From Rhodopseudomonas boonkerdii (GTDB lineage Bacteria > Pseudomonadota > Alphaproteobacteria > Rhizobiales > Xanthobacteraceae): 64,000 nt of DNA. Positions 53,596 through 61,768 of the stretch are shown piece by piece. The translations under genes and the position numbers were made by a program. The notes beneath the pieces are model-generated. The model did not search any database, was not told where the DNA came from, and saw nothing but the letters and a program-made list of their open reading frames with translations. The stretch's first letter is position 1. Each line of letters begins with the position of its first letter. The stretch covers positions 5,106,001-5,170,000 of the forward strand of contig NZ_CP036537.1 in assembly GCF_021184025.1 (NCBI RefSeq). The letters are read 5' to 3'.

Positions 53596-54759
53596 ATGAC
53601 CGAGCGTGCAAATGCCGTCGCAGCCAAGATCGAGACCTTCATCCGCAATGAGGTGATCCCTTTTGAAAAAGACCCGCGCTGTGGCAGCCACGGCCCGAGC
53701 GACGAACTGGTACAGGAGCTGCGCGACAAGGCGCGCGCCGCCGGTGTGCTGACGCCGCATATCCTGCCCGACGGTTCACATTTCACCCAGCGCGAGACCG
53801 CGATTGCGCTGATCAAGACCGGCCTGTCGCCGCTCGGCCCGCTCGCCTGCAACACCATGGCGCCGGACGAAGGCAACATGTATCTGCTCGGCAAGGTCGG
53901 CACCAAGGAGCAGAAGAACCGCTTCCTCGACCAGCTGGTGTCCGGCGCCTCACGCTCGGCCTTCTTCATGACCGAACCCGCCGATGAAGGCGGCGCCGGC
54001 TCCGACCCGTCGATGATGCAGACCACATGCAAGCTCGACGGCAATCACTGGGTCATCAATGGCCGCAAGAAATTCATCACCGGCGCGGAGGGCGCCAAGG
54101 TGGGCATCATCATGGCGAAGTCCGATGACGGCGCCTGCATGTTCCTGGTCGATTTGCCCGATCCTGCCATCCGTACCGTCCGCGTGCTCGACACCATCGA
54201 CAGTTCGATGCCCGGCGGCCATGCCGATATCGAGATCGACAATCTCCGCGTCCCTGCCGACCAGATGCTCGGCGCCTCCGGCGAAGGTTTCAAATATGCG
54301 CAGATTCGCCTGTCGCCGGCGCGGCTGTCGCATTGCATGCGCTGGCTCGGCCTGTGCATCCGCGCCAACGAGATCGCCACCGACTATGCCTGCCGCCGTC
54401 ATGCCTTCGGCAAGCCGCTGGTGGATCACGAAGGCGTCGGCTTCATGCTGGCCGAGAACCTGATCGACATCAAGCAATGCGAGCTGATGATCGACTGGTG
54501 CGCCGGTGTGCTGGATTCCGGCTCGCTCGGCACCAATGAGAGTTCGATGGCCAAGGTCGCGGTTTCCGAGGCCCTGATGCGTATCGCCGATCGCTGCGTG
54601 CAGGTGATGGGCGGCACCGGCGTCTCCGGCGAGACCATCGTCGAGCAGGCCTTCCGCGAAGTCCGCGCATTCCGCATCTATGACGGCCCGACCGAAGTGC
54701 ACAAATGGTCGCTCGCCAAGAAGATCAAGCGCGACTGGAAGGCGGCGCAGCACGGGTAG
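53596..54759 (+). CDS. Acyl-CoA dehydrogenase
   Basis: This 387-residue FAD enzyme oxidises acyl-CoA to enoyl-CoA and reduces ETF. It has FFMTEPADEGGAGSDPS and WVINGRKKFITGAEGA in the middle domain, the RRHAFGKPLVDHEGV block and the terminal YDGPTEVHKWSLAKKI with the ETF-coupled active region. The pattern is closest to the ACAD10/ACAD11-like group. The encoded EtfAB at 42-44 kb is the expected acceptor. A short GGGAAC/GTTCCC inverted repeat follows at 54769-54788. Confidence 0.93.
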   Translation: MTERANAVAAKIETFIRNEVIPFEKDPRCGSHGPSDELVQELRDKARAAGVLTPHILPDGSHFTQRETAIALIKTGLSPLGPLACNTMAPDEGNMYLLGKVGTKEQKNRFLDQLVSGASRSAFFMTEPADEGGAGSDPSMMQTTCKLDGNHWVINGRKKFITGAEGAKVGIIMAKSDDGACMFLVDLPDPAIRTVRVLDTIDSSMPGGHADIEIDNLRVPADQMLGASGEGFKYAQIRLSPARLSHCMRWLGLCIRANEIATDYACRRHAFGKPLVDHEGVGFMLAENLIDIKQCELMIDWCAGVLDSGSLGTNESSMAKVAVSEALMRIADRCVQVMGGTGVSGETIVEQAFREVRAFRIYDGPTEVHKWSLAKKIKRDWKAAQHG

Positions 54760-54866
54760 CAGCTATCGGGGAACGCATCGCGGTTCCCGGGATTGCCCGC
54801 ATGTCGTGACAGCGACGCACTACGCGTCGTTGCTGTCCGTTGACGCGCGGGAACCGGCAGGGTCGC

Positions 54867-54995
54867 ATGCTTCCTGAAGAACAATCCGAAGGCCGCACAC
54901 CGGCCGAGGCGAAGACGCTATCGCTCGGCCTGCTGGTTTGGATCTTTTTCGCGGCTCTCGTCGTGCTGGCGCTGTTCGCCTACTTCAGGACGTGA
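54867..54995 (+). CDS. Small single-helix membrane protein
   Basis: This 42-residue open frame starts at the ATG at 54867 and stops with TGA at 54993-54995. It has a charged leader (LPEEQSEGRTPAEAKT) and then one membrane helix (LLVWIFFAALVVLALFAYF). A GGCAGGG stretch precedes the start. It is too short to assign to a family, but the clean leader-plus-helix build and the site suggest that it is translated. Confidence 0.5.
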   Translation: MLPEEQSEGRTPAEAKTLSLGLLVWIFFAALVVLALFAYFRT

Positions 54996-55039
54996 TCCGC
55001 ACCGGCAGACACGCGCCATACCCCATGACGGAGGGACGG

Positions 55040-55219
55040 ATGCCTTACGCCCTGTTCGAGGACAAACAGAAACTAAGCAGTGATTATCCGACCTATGAAG
55101 ACGCGTGGCGGCACGCGGAGGAGGCCGGCCTCACCGATACGGTCGATGGCAAGCTGATCCTTGCCGATGGCTATGTGATAGAGCCCTGCCCCGAGAGTCT
55201 GACTCATGAAGCGGTCTAG
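55040..55219 (+). CDS. Small hypothetical protein
   Basis: This 59-residue acidic soluble protein begins MPYALFEDKQKLSSDYPTYE, continues with an EDAWRHAEEAGL helix and ends in a GYVIEPCPESL tail. A strong GACGGAGGGACGG site precedes the ATG at 55040. Similar short proteins are scattered in Bradyrhizobium relatives without known function. The stop codon coincides with the beginning of a palindromic repeat, so the 3' end may have been altered by repeat insertion. Confidence 0.65.
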   Translation: MPYALFEDKQKLSSDYPTYEDAWRHAEEAGLTDTVDGKLILADGYVIEPCPESLTHEAV

Positions 55220-55386
55220 CGCTTTTCGACTGCTTTTGCTCGGGACAATGCCGCGTTCAACTCAGTATCTCGCTTCTCCACCCCTCATCCTGAGGAGCCG
55301 CGTAGCGGCGTCTCGAAGAATGGCCAAAGAGCGCCGAGCCAAGCCATCTCATGGTTCGAGACGGCGCTACGCGCCTCCTCACCTCA
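55219..55386. repeat. Interspersed palindromic repeat, family A, with 75-bp leader
   Basis: The leader GCGCTTTTCGACTGCTTTTG at 55219 and the following bases to about 55285 are nearly identical to 3477-3548. The family A arms follow: CTCATCCTGAGGAGC, GCGTCTCGAAGAATGG, TCATGGTTCGAGAC and GCGCCTCCTCACC. The rest of the gap to 55598 has no clear gene. Confidence 0.8.
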
Positions 55387-55387
55387 G

Positions 55388-55409
55388 CCTGAACGCAATT
55401 GCGTTCAGG
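55388..55409. repeat. Perfect 22-bp palindrome
   Basis: The 11-base arm CCTGAACGCAA is followed directly by its exact reverse complement. It is placed at the right border of the family A repeat and is not part of the usual repeat consensus. It could form a hairpin in RNA or be a dimeric protein site. Confidence 0.6.
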
Positions 55410-55598
55410 CGGGAGGGACAGAGTGGGCTCCATGTGGGCGACCAGCAGCGCCAGACCGCGGACCGCATTTCCCGCCAGACTCTGAGAAAAGCGCCGACAC
55501 GCAAACCGCGGCGCAATGGACGCTGCCCTCACGCATTAACTAGCGTCGCAACCTTTCCGGTCCTTGCTTGTTGCAACCACCCCAATCACAGCGAGGAC

Positions 55599-55832
55599 AT
55601 GGCGATGGATACGTCAAAGATCAAGGAACATATGGACGTGATCTCGGCCGACCGGAAGACCATCGGCAAGGTCGATCATCTCGAAGGCTCCGATCAGATC
55701 AAGCTGACCAAATCGAGTTCACCGGACGGCGCGCATCACCACTTCATTCCGGTCGATTGGGTCGATCACGTCGATACCCACGTCCATCTCAACAAGCCCG
55801 CGGCGGAAGTCACCGCACACTGGGCCGGTTGA
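55599..55832 (+). CDS. DUF2171 domain-containing protein
   Basis: This 77-residue protein is of the PRC-barrel-like DUF2171 family. It has KIKEHMDVISADRKTIGKVDHLEGSD, KLTKSSSPDGAHHHFIPVDW and VDTHVHLNKPAAEVTAHW, the three conserved blocks. Such proteins are often general-stress induced in alphaproteobacteria; no function is known. The ATG at 55599 with GCGAGG upstream is chosen over the much longer open frame, which runs through the repeat. A strong hairpin at 55842-55866 follows. Confidence 0.88.
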   Translation: MAMDTSKIKEHMDVISADRKTIGKVDHLEGSDQIKLTKSSSPDGAHHHFIPVDWVDHVDTHVHLNKPAAEVTAHWAG

Positions 55833-55841
55833 TATGATATC

Positions 55842-55866
55842 TGCCGCCCGGCGCCACCGGGCGGCA
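55842..55866. terminator. Strong hairpin after the DUF2171 gene
   Basis: TGCCGCCCGG and CCGGGCGGCA pair perfectly around a five-base loop. There is no T-run, so it is either a weak terminator or an RNA-stabilising hairpin between the two small genes. Confidence 0.45.
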
Positions 55867-55885
55867 TGCTGTTAAAGGAGCGCGC

Positions 55886-56077
55886 ATGCCCGACGATTAC
55901 ACGGACAAACGCAACGGCGCCTATGACGCGGTGACACCGGTCGGCAAGGAGCCCTATTTCCGCATTGACGACGAAGGCAACGTTCAGCAGGTCTGGAAGA
56001 ATCCGGTTCCGCTCCGGCTCGAACGCAAGGCGACGCCGCCGCTCAATCCGCGGACGGGGCGCAACCCCACGAACTGA
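55886..56077 (+). CDS. Small hypothetical protein
   Basis: This 63-residue hydrophilic protein begins MPDDYTDKRNGAYDAVTPVG and contains EPYFRIDDEGNVQQVWKNPVP and a basic, proline-rich tail. An AAAGGAGCGCGC site precedes the ATG. I do not recognise a named family. The company of DUF2171 and PPC-domain genes suggests a stress or accessory context only. Confidence 0.65.
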   Translation: MPDDYTDKRNGAYDAVTPVGKEPYFRIDDEGNVQQVWKNPVPLRLERKATPPLNPRTGRNPTN

Positions 56078-56109
56078 TCACCGCAACGAGTCGTGGCCCG
56101 CGGCCGCGG

Positions 56110-56562
56110 TCAGGAACGGCTCTTCTCGAGATCGATCAGCGCGATACCCAGGTCGTCGCGTTTCCTGCGCCGCAGGCATGCCGGCGTCTCGGTGACGACG
56201 ACTTCGAGCGTCGGCCGCACGACGCCCTTGACGAAATGTCCGCCGCGCACCGATCCGTCAACAAGCCCGAGCACCGCATGAATATGCAAACTCGCTTTGC
56301 CGTCGTCGCCCACGGCGACGTCACCGAGCAGGCTGAGGACCTCGCTCGGCTCAGCGACCGAAATGTGCTTGTAGGACTTCGTTTCATATTCATAGAACGC
56401 CACCGTCGCGTCTTTGAAGGCGCCGATCGCGGTGAGCGCTGCGGCGGCGACACCGGCGTCGTTGACATATTTGGTCAGCGCTTCGAACGCTTCTTCGCCG
56501 GTCTCCAGCACCACCACATGGGTCTTCACGCCATCGTCCTGCGAAACAAGCTTGCCCTTCAT
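56110..56562 (-). CDS. PPC/DUF296-domain protein
   Basis: This 150-residue single-domain protein of the PPC (DUF296) family is known from plant AHL DNA-binding proteins and many bacterial stand-alone forms. It has the conserved [20 protein letters not shown] start, the [20 protein letters not shown] strand pair, [20 protein letters not shown] with three histidines that can bind metal, and the [12 protein letters not shown] strand. Bacterial members form trimers, and their role is unclear. It is convergent with the small gene upstream and followed by a decayed gene on the same strand. Confidence 0.85.
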   Translation of the reverse strand: MKGKLVSQDDGVKTHVVVLETGEEAFEALTKYVNDAGVAAAALTAIGAFKDATVAFYEYETKSYKHISVAEPSEVLSLLGDVAVGDDGKASLHIHAVLGLVDGSVRGGHFVKGVVRPTLEVVVTETPACLRRRKRDDLGIALIDLEKSRS

Positions 56563-56701
56563 CCATCCATCTCCCTTGCGATGTCGGGAGATGAACGAGA
56601 CGGATCGGGCGTCGTTCCCGGCGCGGACATTGTGCCGCCCCGATGGAACGCGCTCGATACCAGTCTTCGCACGGCTTCGGGGGATGACGGGTCCGGGACG
56701 A

Positions 56702-57011
56702 TTATGCGGCCGACCGGGACGCGACGAGATCCAGCGCGACGGCCACGATCATGTCTTCCTGTCCGGCCAGTGAGGCATCGACCCTGTATGCGCCTTCTTC
56801 GACGGCGACGACCGCATTCGCGACGCCGCAACGCCTTCACGCGCTCGCGCGTCGTATCCATGGTCAGCGCGCCAGCCGAGTCGGTCACATAAACGCAATG
56901 CGCCCCGAAGCTCTCCATGAGTTTGGCCTGAGCGGCGAGCGTGTCCGGGTCCGCCAGATGCGCCATCATGAGAAAGCCCGACACATCGAGATCGAGCTTG
57001 CGCGCAGCGGC
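56702..57011 (-). pseudogene. Remnant of 4-hydroxy-2-oxovalerate aldolase (MhpE/DmpG-like)
   Basis: Two frames of the minus strand each match parts of the aldolase family. One reads [20 protein letters not shown], then [18 protein letters not shown] and ERVKAL; the other, after a frame change near 56850, reads [20 protein letters not shown] and AGQ, ending at 56702-56704. About 25 residues that should lie between them, including the HxH metal motif, are missing, and the N-terminal third is absent. It is therefore a dead fragment. Complete aldolases act in aromatic meta-cleavage pathways, none of which is in the window. Confidence 0.75.
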
Positions 57012-57034
57012 CTACAGGCAGTTGCGAGTCCCGT

Positions 57035-57109
57035 ATGTTGGGCATTGAGGTCGATCCGACCTACTGCGAGATCGGCTGCGGGCGGCTTGAAGAGGCGACT
57101 TTCAGGCCT
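57035..57109 (+). pseudogene. Possible fragment of a DNA methyltransferase
   Basis: The segment MLGIEVDPTYCEIGCGRLEE resembles the last SAM-binding strand and helix of N4/N6-type DNA methyltransferases, where G-I-E-x-D-P-x-Y-x-x-I-A-x-x-R is usual. Nothing recognisable precedes or follows it, and the frame runs on into the tRNA. It is only about 25 codons, so this is a weak call. Confidence 0.35.
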
Positions 57110-57156
57110 CAACTGTTGCCACTTGATCTTACGCGCGACACCTTGCGATATCGCCC

Positions 57157-57185
57157 AAAAGCAAAGGCCCGCCAGAGGGCGGGCC
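57157..57185 (-). terminator. Terminator of the tRNA-fMet gene
   Basis: GGCCCGCC and GGCGGGCC pair around AGAG, and on the minus strand TTTGCTTTT follows. It lies 16 bases after the CCA end of the tRNA. Confidence 0.85.
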
Positions 57186-57200
57186 GTTCGCAATTCGAAT

Positions 57201-57277
<77 letters not shown>

Positions 57278-57608
57278 CCAATACCTGGGAACATGAACCA
57301 GGTGCCAACGCCGGCGGCGTCGGACAATCCCAGATCTGAAGTTCCTGAGAAGACAGCCGGGCCATCGCCGCGGCGTGAGGGGTATCTATCAATGCCTGCC
57401 GCCTTTGGAAAGAGGCCTCAGCCATCTTTTTGCGTTTTTATGACGGGTTGGGGAGAAAAGCCGGATTCCGGCAGCGATGCCCGTCAGCTCATGGTTCGGG
57501 ACGGCACTGACGCGCCTCCTCACCGAAGGGGCTGACACGCTGCCCTCGCCGTCCTTTGCCTTCCAAGGGCCCCCACAGCGACGCCTCGAAGGATGGCCCA
57601 ATTCCCCT
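57278..57608. other. Gap upstream of tRNA-fMet with degenerate repeat
   Basis: This 331-base stretch has no supported gene. Its second half (57485-57600) carries a decayed family A repeat: CTCATGGTTCGGGACGGC, CGCCTCCTCACCG and GACGCCTCGAAGGATGGCC are recognisable, with unrelated bases between. The tRNA promoter should lie just above 57277. The segment CCATCTTTTTGCGTTTTT near 57420 is T-rich. Confidence 0.5.
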
Positions 57609-58370
57609 TCAGCTCAGCAGAAACCCGCCATCCACCGTGACAGTGCTGCCGGTCATATAGCGCGATGCGCCCGACGCCAGCAGCAGAATGGCGCCGTCGA
57701 GATCGCTTTCATGCCCCACCCGGCGCTGCGCGATGCGCTTGACCAGTTTTTCGCCCACTGGCGTATCCCAGGCGGCATGGTTGATGTCGGTGTCGATATA
57801 GCCTGGCGCCAGCGCATTGACGCGGATGCGGTGCGCGGCAAGTTCCAGCGCCAGCGCTTTGGTCGTCTGCACGATACCGGCTTTCGAAATCGCATAAGGT
57901 GACACTGCCTTGGTCAGGCCGAAGCCGAGCACCGAGGCGATATTGACGATATTGCCTTCCACCTTATGCGCGATCATGCGGCGTGCTGCTTCCGTGGCCG
58001 CGAAATAGGCGCCCTTGAGATTGGCTGACATCACCGAATCCCAATCGGCTTCGGTCTGTTCGATGGCCATCTTCTCCACCGCAATGCCGGCATTGTTGAT
58101 CAGCACGGTGACCGGCCCGAGTGCCTTCTCGGCGGCATCGAAAGCCTTCGCGATCGACGCGTTATCGGTGACATCCATCGAGACGGCAAAAGCACGGCCG
58201 CCCTTGTCGGTGATCTCCTTCTGCAAGGCTTCGAGCTTGCCGATCTGCCGCGCCGCCAGCACCACGGCAGCGCCTTGCGCGGACAGCACCCGCGCGAACT
58301 GCCGACCCAGCCCTTGAGACGCGCCGGTGATGAGGATGACTTCCTTGCTGACGTCGAATATAGCGGACAT
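57609..58370 (-). CDS. SDR-family oxidoreductase
   Basis: This 253-residue classical short-chain dehydrogenase has cofactor motif TGASQGLG (15-22), NNAG (92-95) and the catalytic Ser146, Tyr159 and Lys163 (SPYAISK). PGYIDTDIN and TGSTVTVDGGFLLS are the typical late blocks. It resembles FabG-like reductases for 3-ketoacyl or 3-hydroxyacyl substrates; specificity is unknown. The ATG at 58370 has AGGGAACG upstream. It is divergent from cvpA. Confidence 0.9.
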   Translation of the reverse strand: MSAIFDVSKEVILITGASQGLGRQFARVLSAQGAAVVLAARQIGKLEALQKEITDKGGRAFAVSMDVTDNASIAKAFDAAEKALGPVTVLINNAGIAVEKMAIEQTEADWDSVMSANLKGAYFAATEAARRMIAHKVEGNIVNIASVLGFGLTKAVSPYAISKAGIVQTTKALALELAAHRIRVNALAPGYIDTDINHAAWDTPVGEKLVKRIAQRRVGHESDLDGAILLLASGASRYMTGSTVTVDGGFLLS

Positions 58371-58494
58371 GGTCGTTCCCTGATGCATGCTGTTGTGTTG
58401 GCCTAGTGATAGCCGGCCTTGCAACGATCGTAAAACCGCAAGGGAATGGGGAGAATTTCTTTCGCGCGGAATTGCCGCGTGATGTGAGGGCGCG

Positions 58495-59007
58495 ATGAAC
58501 AGTTTCGACATCGTCGTCTATATCGCCCTCCTCATCGCCATTGCGCTCGGCTTTTGTTCTGGCCTGCTGCGCAGTGCCGTCACCATTCTCGGCTACCTCT
58601 TGGCCGCACCGATCGCCGTCTGGATCACCGGCCTGATCCTGCCGCCGGCTTCTGCGTCTCAGGTGCAGAATTCACTGATCTTCTTTGCCATCTTTCTGAT
58701 CGCCGGCATGGTGCTGGGCTCGCTGCTGCGCCTCGCCATCAACGATCTGATCGGCACGCATATCGGTATCGGCGACCGGCTCGGCGGTGCCGCGCTTGGC
58801 GCGATCCGCGTGGGCCTCATCGCAGTGACATTGGTGCTTATCTTCGACCAGCTGGTGCCGGCGAATATGCAACCGTCCTATCTCGCCGGCTCGCATCTGC
58901 GCCCGTTGCTGTCGCGACTGGGTCAGGCCGGCATCCGCACGCTGCCGGCGGACCTTGCTGCACGCTTCGATCAACTCAAACGCTCACGAAACCCTAGGGC
59001 GGGTTGA
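58495..59007 (+). CDS. cvpA: CvpA family membrane protein
   Basis: This 170-residue protein has four membrane helices (about 5-22, 28-50, 62-82 and 100-122) and the family's SFDIVVYIALLIAIALGFCSG opening, with IGIGDRLGGAALGAIRVGLI before the last helix. CvpA was named for colicin V production in E. coli; in many bacteria it supports envelope integrity. A GAGGGCG site precedes the ATG. It is followed by an SDR gene on the same strand. Confidence 0.85.
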   Translation: MNSFDIVVYIALLIAIALGFCSGLLRSAVTILGYLLAAPIAVWITGLILPPASASQVQNSLIFFAIFLIAGMVLGSLLRLAINDLIGTHIGIGDRLGGAALGAIRVGLIAVTLVLIFDQLVPANMQPSYLAGSHLRPLLSRLGQAGIRTLPADLAARFDQLKRSRNPRAG

Positions 59008-59070
59008 GCGCAGAGCGGGAACCGGTAGAGTGCGCCCCATCCGCAAGCTAACGTTCAAGGGAGTGACATC

Positions 59071-59853
59071 GTGGATTTGGGAATTAAAGGCCGCCGCGCA
59101 TTGGTATGCGCATCGAGCAAGGGCCTCGGCCTTGGCTGTGCCGCGGCGCTCGCCGCCGAAGGGGTGCATGTCACCATGACGGCACGCGGCGCTGAAGTTC
59201 TGGCCGCTGCCGCAGCGGCAGTCCGCAAGGCCAATCCGGGCGTCGAAGTCGTCGAAGTGGTCGGCGACATCACCACGCCGGAAGGCCGCGAAGCTGCGCT
59301 GAAAGCGGCGGGCCAGATCGATATTCTCGTCAACAATGCCGGTGGCCCGCCGCCCGGCGATTTCCGCAACTGGACTCGCGACGACTGGATCAAGGCTATC
59401 GACGCCAATATGCTGACACCGATCGAACTGATCAAGGCGACGGTGGACGGCATGATGGCGCGCAAGTTCGGCCGCATCGTCAACATCACCTCGGCCGCCG
59501 TAAAGGCCCCGATCGATGTGCTCGGCCTGTCGAACGGCGCGCGCTCGGGTCTTACCGGCTTCGTAGCCGGTCTATCGCGCAAGACCGTGCGCAACAACGT
59601 GACGATCAACGGCCTTTTGCCCGGCCCGTTCAACACCGACCGCATCCGCGGCGTGGCGGCTGGTCAGGCCAAGAACAGCGGCAAGTCAGTGGAGGACATC
59701 CTCGCCCAGCGCGCCAGCGAAAATCCGGCGGGGCGCTTCGGTGAAGCGGACGAATTCGGTCAGGCCTGCGCCTGGCTGTGCAGCGCCAAGGCGGGCTTCA
59801 TCACCGGCCAGAACATTTTGCTGGATGGCGGCGCGTTCCCGGGCACGATGTAA
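59071..59853 (+). CDS. SDR-family protein lacking the usual Tyr-Lys pair
   Basis: This 260-residue Rossmann protein has CASSKGLG (13-20), NNAGG (88-92) and Ser141 in NITSAA. Where classical enzymes have Y-x3-K, this one reads S-N-G-A-R (154-158) in LGLSNGARSGL. That variation is known for a branch of FabG-like SDRs, and it makes the reaction uncertain. The start is GTG at 59071 with AAGGGAG upstream. The C-terminus ends with ITGQNILLDGGAFPGTM, which is normal. Confidence 0.85.
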   Translation: MDLGIKGRRALVCASSKGLGLGCAAALAAEGVHVTMTARGAEVLAAAAAAVRKANPGVEVVEVVGDITTPEGREAALKAAGQIDILVNNAGGPPPGDFRNWTRDDWIKAIDANMLTPIELIKATVDGMMARKFGRIVNITSAAVKAPIDVLGLSNGARSGLTGFVAGLSRKTVRNNVTINGLLPGPFNTDRIRGVAAGQAKNSGKSVEDILAQRASENPAGRFGEADEFGQACAWLCSAKAGFITGQNILLDGGAFPGTM

Positions 59854-59902
59854 CTCGTCCCCGTGGTGGAAGAGCCTGCGGCAACTACGCCGCAGGCTGC
59901 GC

Positions 59903-60179
59903 CATCTCGAACCATGAGATCGGAGAACTCGAAGTTTCTCTGCCATCCTTCGAGACGCGGCCTCTGGCCGCTCCTCAGGATGAGGGCGTGGTGCAGGGTC
60001 CGCATTCATCATCCGCGTCACGCCGATCACAGCCTCGATTCCTCATGGTGAGGAGCGCGCCAAAGGCGCGCGTCTCGAACCATGAGCGGCAGGCACTCCG
60101 AGCTTGAAGCCACTCCCAGCGAATAACTTTGCCATTCGCTGGGAGACGCGGCCCGCGGCCACGCCTCAGGCTGAGGGAG
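59903..60179. repeat. Cluster of family A repeat pieces
   Basis: Three pieces stand in a row. 59903-59990 has ATCTCGAACCATGAGAT and CCATCCTTCGAGACGCGG with CTCCTCAGGATGAGG. 60041-60086 has CCTCATGGTGAGGAGCG and CGTCTCGAACCATGAGC. 60118-60179 is more degenerate (AGACGCGGCC, CTCAGGCTGAGGG). They fill the 329-base gap between the SDR and DUF3775 genes, and nothing else is seen there. Confidence 0.8.
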
Positions 60180-60182
60180 GAG

Positions 60183-60596
60183 CTAGTTCACCGGTGTTGT
60201 GCGTTCGCCTGACCAATCGATCCCGAACTCCTCGAGTCCCTCCGCCAGCAGATCGCCCAGCAGCGGCTCGCCGAGCAGGTAGCGGGCCGTGCGACCGCGA
60301 TTGCCTTCCGCCGCCTCGCGGCGCAGATCGGTCCAGTCGTCGATGGTGCCATCGCCACGGCCGAGCCGCATCAAGGCGACGAGATCGATTTTCTCATCGT
60401 CGCTGAGCGCAGCGATGAAGCCGGAGATCTCCCGTACCACGGGGTCTTCACCGTCATCTTCCAGCACGTCGATCATTCTGTCATCGGAGCCGTTCGAGCC
60501 CTCGTCGGTGTCGACCTCGATATCCTTGGCGTCGAACTGCCGGGCTTTCTCGATCAGGAAGCCAACTTTATCGGACGAAATTGCAAGTTCTGGCAT
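60183..60596 (-). CDS. DUF3775 domain-containing protein
   Basis: This 137-residue acidic protein of the DUF3775 family is found in alphaproteobacteria. Conserved blocks are KVGFLIEKARQFDAKD, ISGFIAALSDDEKIDLVALMRLGRGD and TARYLLGEPLLGDLLAEGLEEFG. The central part is rich in Asp and Glu. No function is known. It is divergent from the MBL hydrolase gene. Confidence 0.85.
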   Translation of the reverse strand: MPELAISSDKVGFLIEKARQFDAKDIEVDTDEGSNGSDDRMIDVLEDDGEDPVVREISGFIAALSDDEKIDLVALMRLGRGDGTIDDWTDLRREAAEGNRGRTARYLLGEPLLGDLLAEGLEEFGIDWSGERTTPVN

Positions 60597-60717
60597 GATG
60601 CGCTCCTCGAAACCGTTGTGCCGGCGTCAACGCGCAGCATTGCGAGATGATCCATTGCGTCCGCAGCGCAAAATCCGCATCCTCCTTCCCCAATAAGAAC
60701 ACGGGAGTGAACGCGGC

Positions 60718-61566
60718 ATGCAATGGACGGTAGGCAAGGTCAGGATCACGCAGATCCTCGAAAGCCGGATGACGGGCAGTACACGCTTCATCCTTCCGCA
60801 AGCCGGCCCTGACGAGGTGAAGGCCCTGCCCTGGCTGATCCCGAACTTTGCCAATGAAGAAGGGCGGCTGAAGATGTCGATCCATGCGCTGGTGGTGGAG
60901 ACGCCGACACGGCGTATCGTTGTCGATACCTGCCTCGGCAATGACAAGGAAGGCCGCTCGGTGCCGACCTGGAATCACCTCAATACACCGTTCCTGCGCC
61001 ACCTCACCGAAGCCGGCTTCGCGCCTGACAGTATCGACACCGTGTTGTGCACGCATCTCCATGTGGACCATGTCGGCTGGAACACGCGGCTGGTGAATGG
61101 GACATGGGTGCCGACCTTCCCGAATGCGCGTTATCTGTTCGGACGCGACGAATACAATTACTGGAAGGATCATAGCGAGCGGCCGGATCACATCGCTGTG
61201 TTCAACGACTCCATCAAGCCGGTCGTCGATGCCGGCCTCGTCGATCTGGTCGCAAGCGATGACGATGTCGCCGATGAGATCACACTGATCCCGACGCCGG
61301 GCCATAGCCCCGGCCACATGAGCGTACATATCAAATCCGGTGGTAAGGAAGCCTTGCTCACCGGCGACGCGGCTCATCATCCCGTGCAGATGGCGCATCC
61401 CGACTGGGCCTCAACCGCGGATTCCGATCCCGCTCAATCGACGCGCTCGCGGCGTGACCTGTTCGCGCGCTTTGCGGACACGTCGACACTGGTGATCGGC
61501 GGCCACTACGGCGCTGGGCACCTGAAGCGCGACGGCGACACCTGGCGTTTTGATGCCCTGCCGTAG
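60718..61566 (+). CDS. MBL-fold metallo-hydrolase
   Basis: This 282-residue metallo-beta-lactamase-fold hydrolase has the zinc motif CTHLHVDHVGWN with His113, His115, Asp117 and His118. TPGHSPGHMS, LLTGDAAHHP and VIGGHYGAGH supply the remaining ligands. It resembles quorum-quenching lactonase/AttM-like and related proteins, but the subfamily is broad. The stop codon TAG at 61564-61566 is also the first three bases of a family B repeat, so the repeat may have set the 3' end. Confidence 0.88.
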   Translation: MQWTVGKVRITQILESRMTGSTRFILPQAGPDEVKALPWLIPNFANEEGRLKMSIHALVVETPTRRIVVDTCLGNDKEGRSVPTWNHLNTPFLRHLTEAGFAPDSIDTVLCTHLHVDHVGWNTRLVNGTWVPTFPNARYLFGRDEYNYWKDHSERPDHIAVFNDSIKPVVDAGLVDLVASDDDVADEITLIPTPGHSPGHMSVHIKSGGKEALLTGDAAHHPVQMAHPDWASTADSDPAQSTRSRRDLFARFADTSTLVIGGHYGAGHLKRDGDTWRFDALP

Positions 61567-61685
61567 GGCAGATGAGCGGAAGGCATAATCCGCTGGCCGA
61601 ATTCAAGGCCGAAACGCCGCGGCGGATGACGCGGAAATCATCATGATGCGCGCTTCACGCGGCCCGTTGGCTCATTCGCCCTGCG
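61564..61685. repeat. Palindromic repeat, family B (degenerate, expanded)
   Basis: It starts TAGGGCAGATGAGCGGA and ends TTGGCTCATTCGCCCTGCGG, matching the family B ends with changes. The inner part (CATAATCCGCTGGCCGA, GCGGCGGATGACGCGG) is longer and more diverged than in the copies at 33734 and 41024. Confidence 0.65.
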
Positions 61686-61768
61686 GTCCGGTGCTCAAGC
61701 CCAGTTGAATTTCGTCCCGCGGTGTTCCACAACTTCAGCCGCCAAATAAAGGCTCCAGGGAGACGACA

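Noticed and set aside
57293..57535. 80-codon plus-strand frame upstream of tRNA-fMet
   Set aside because: It runs through a decayed repeat, has no ribosome binding site and has no domain.
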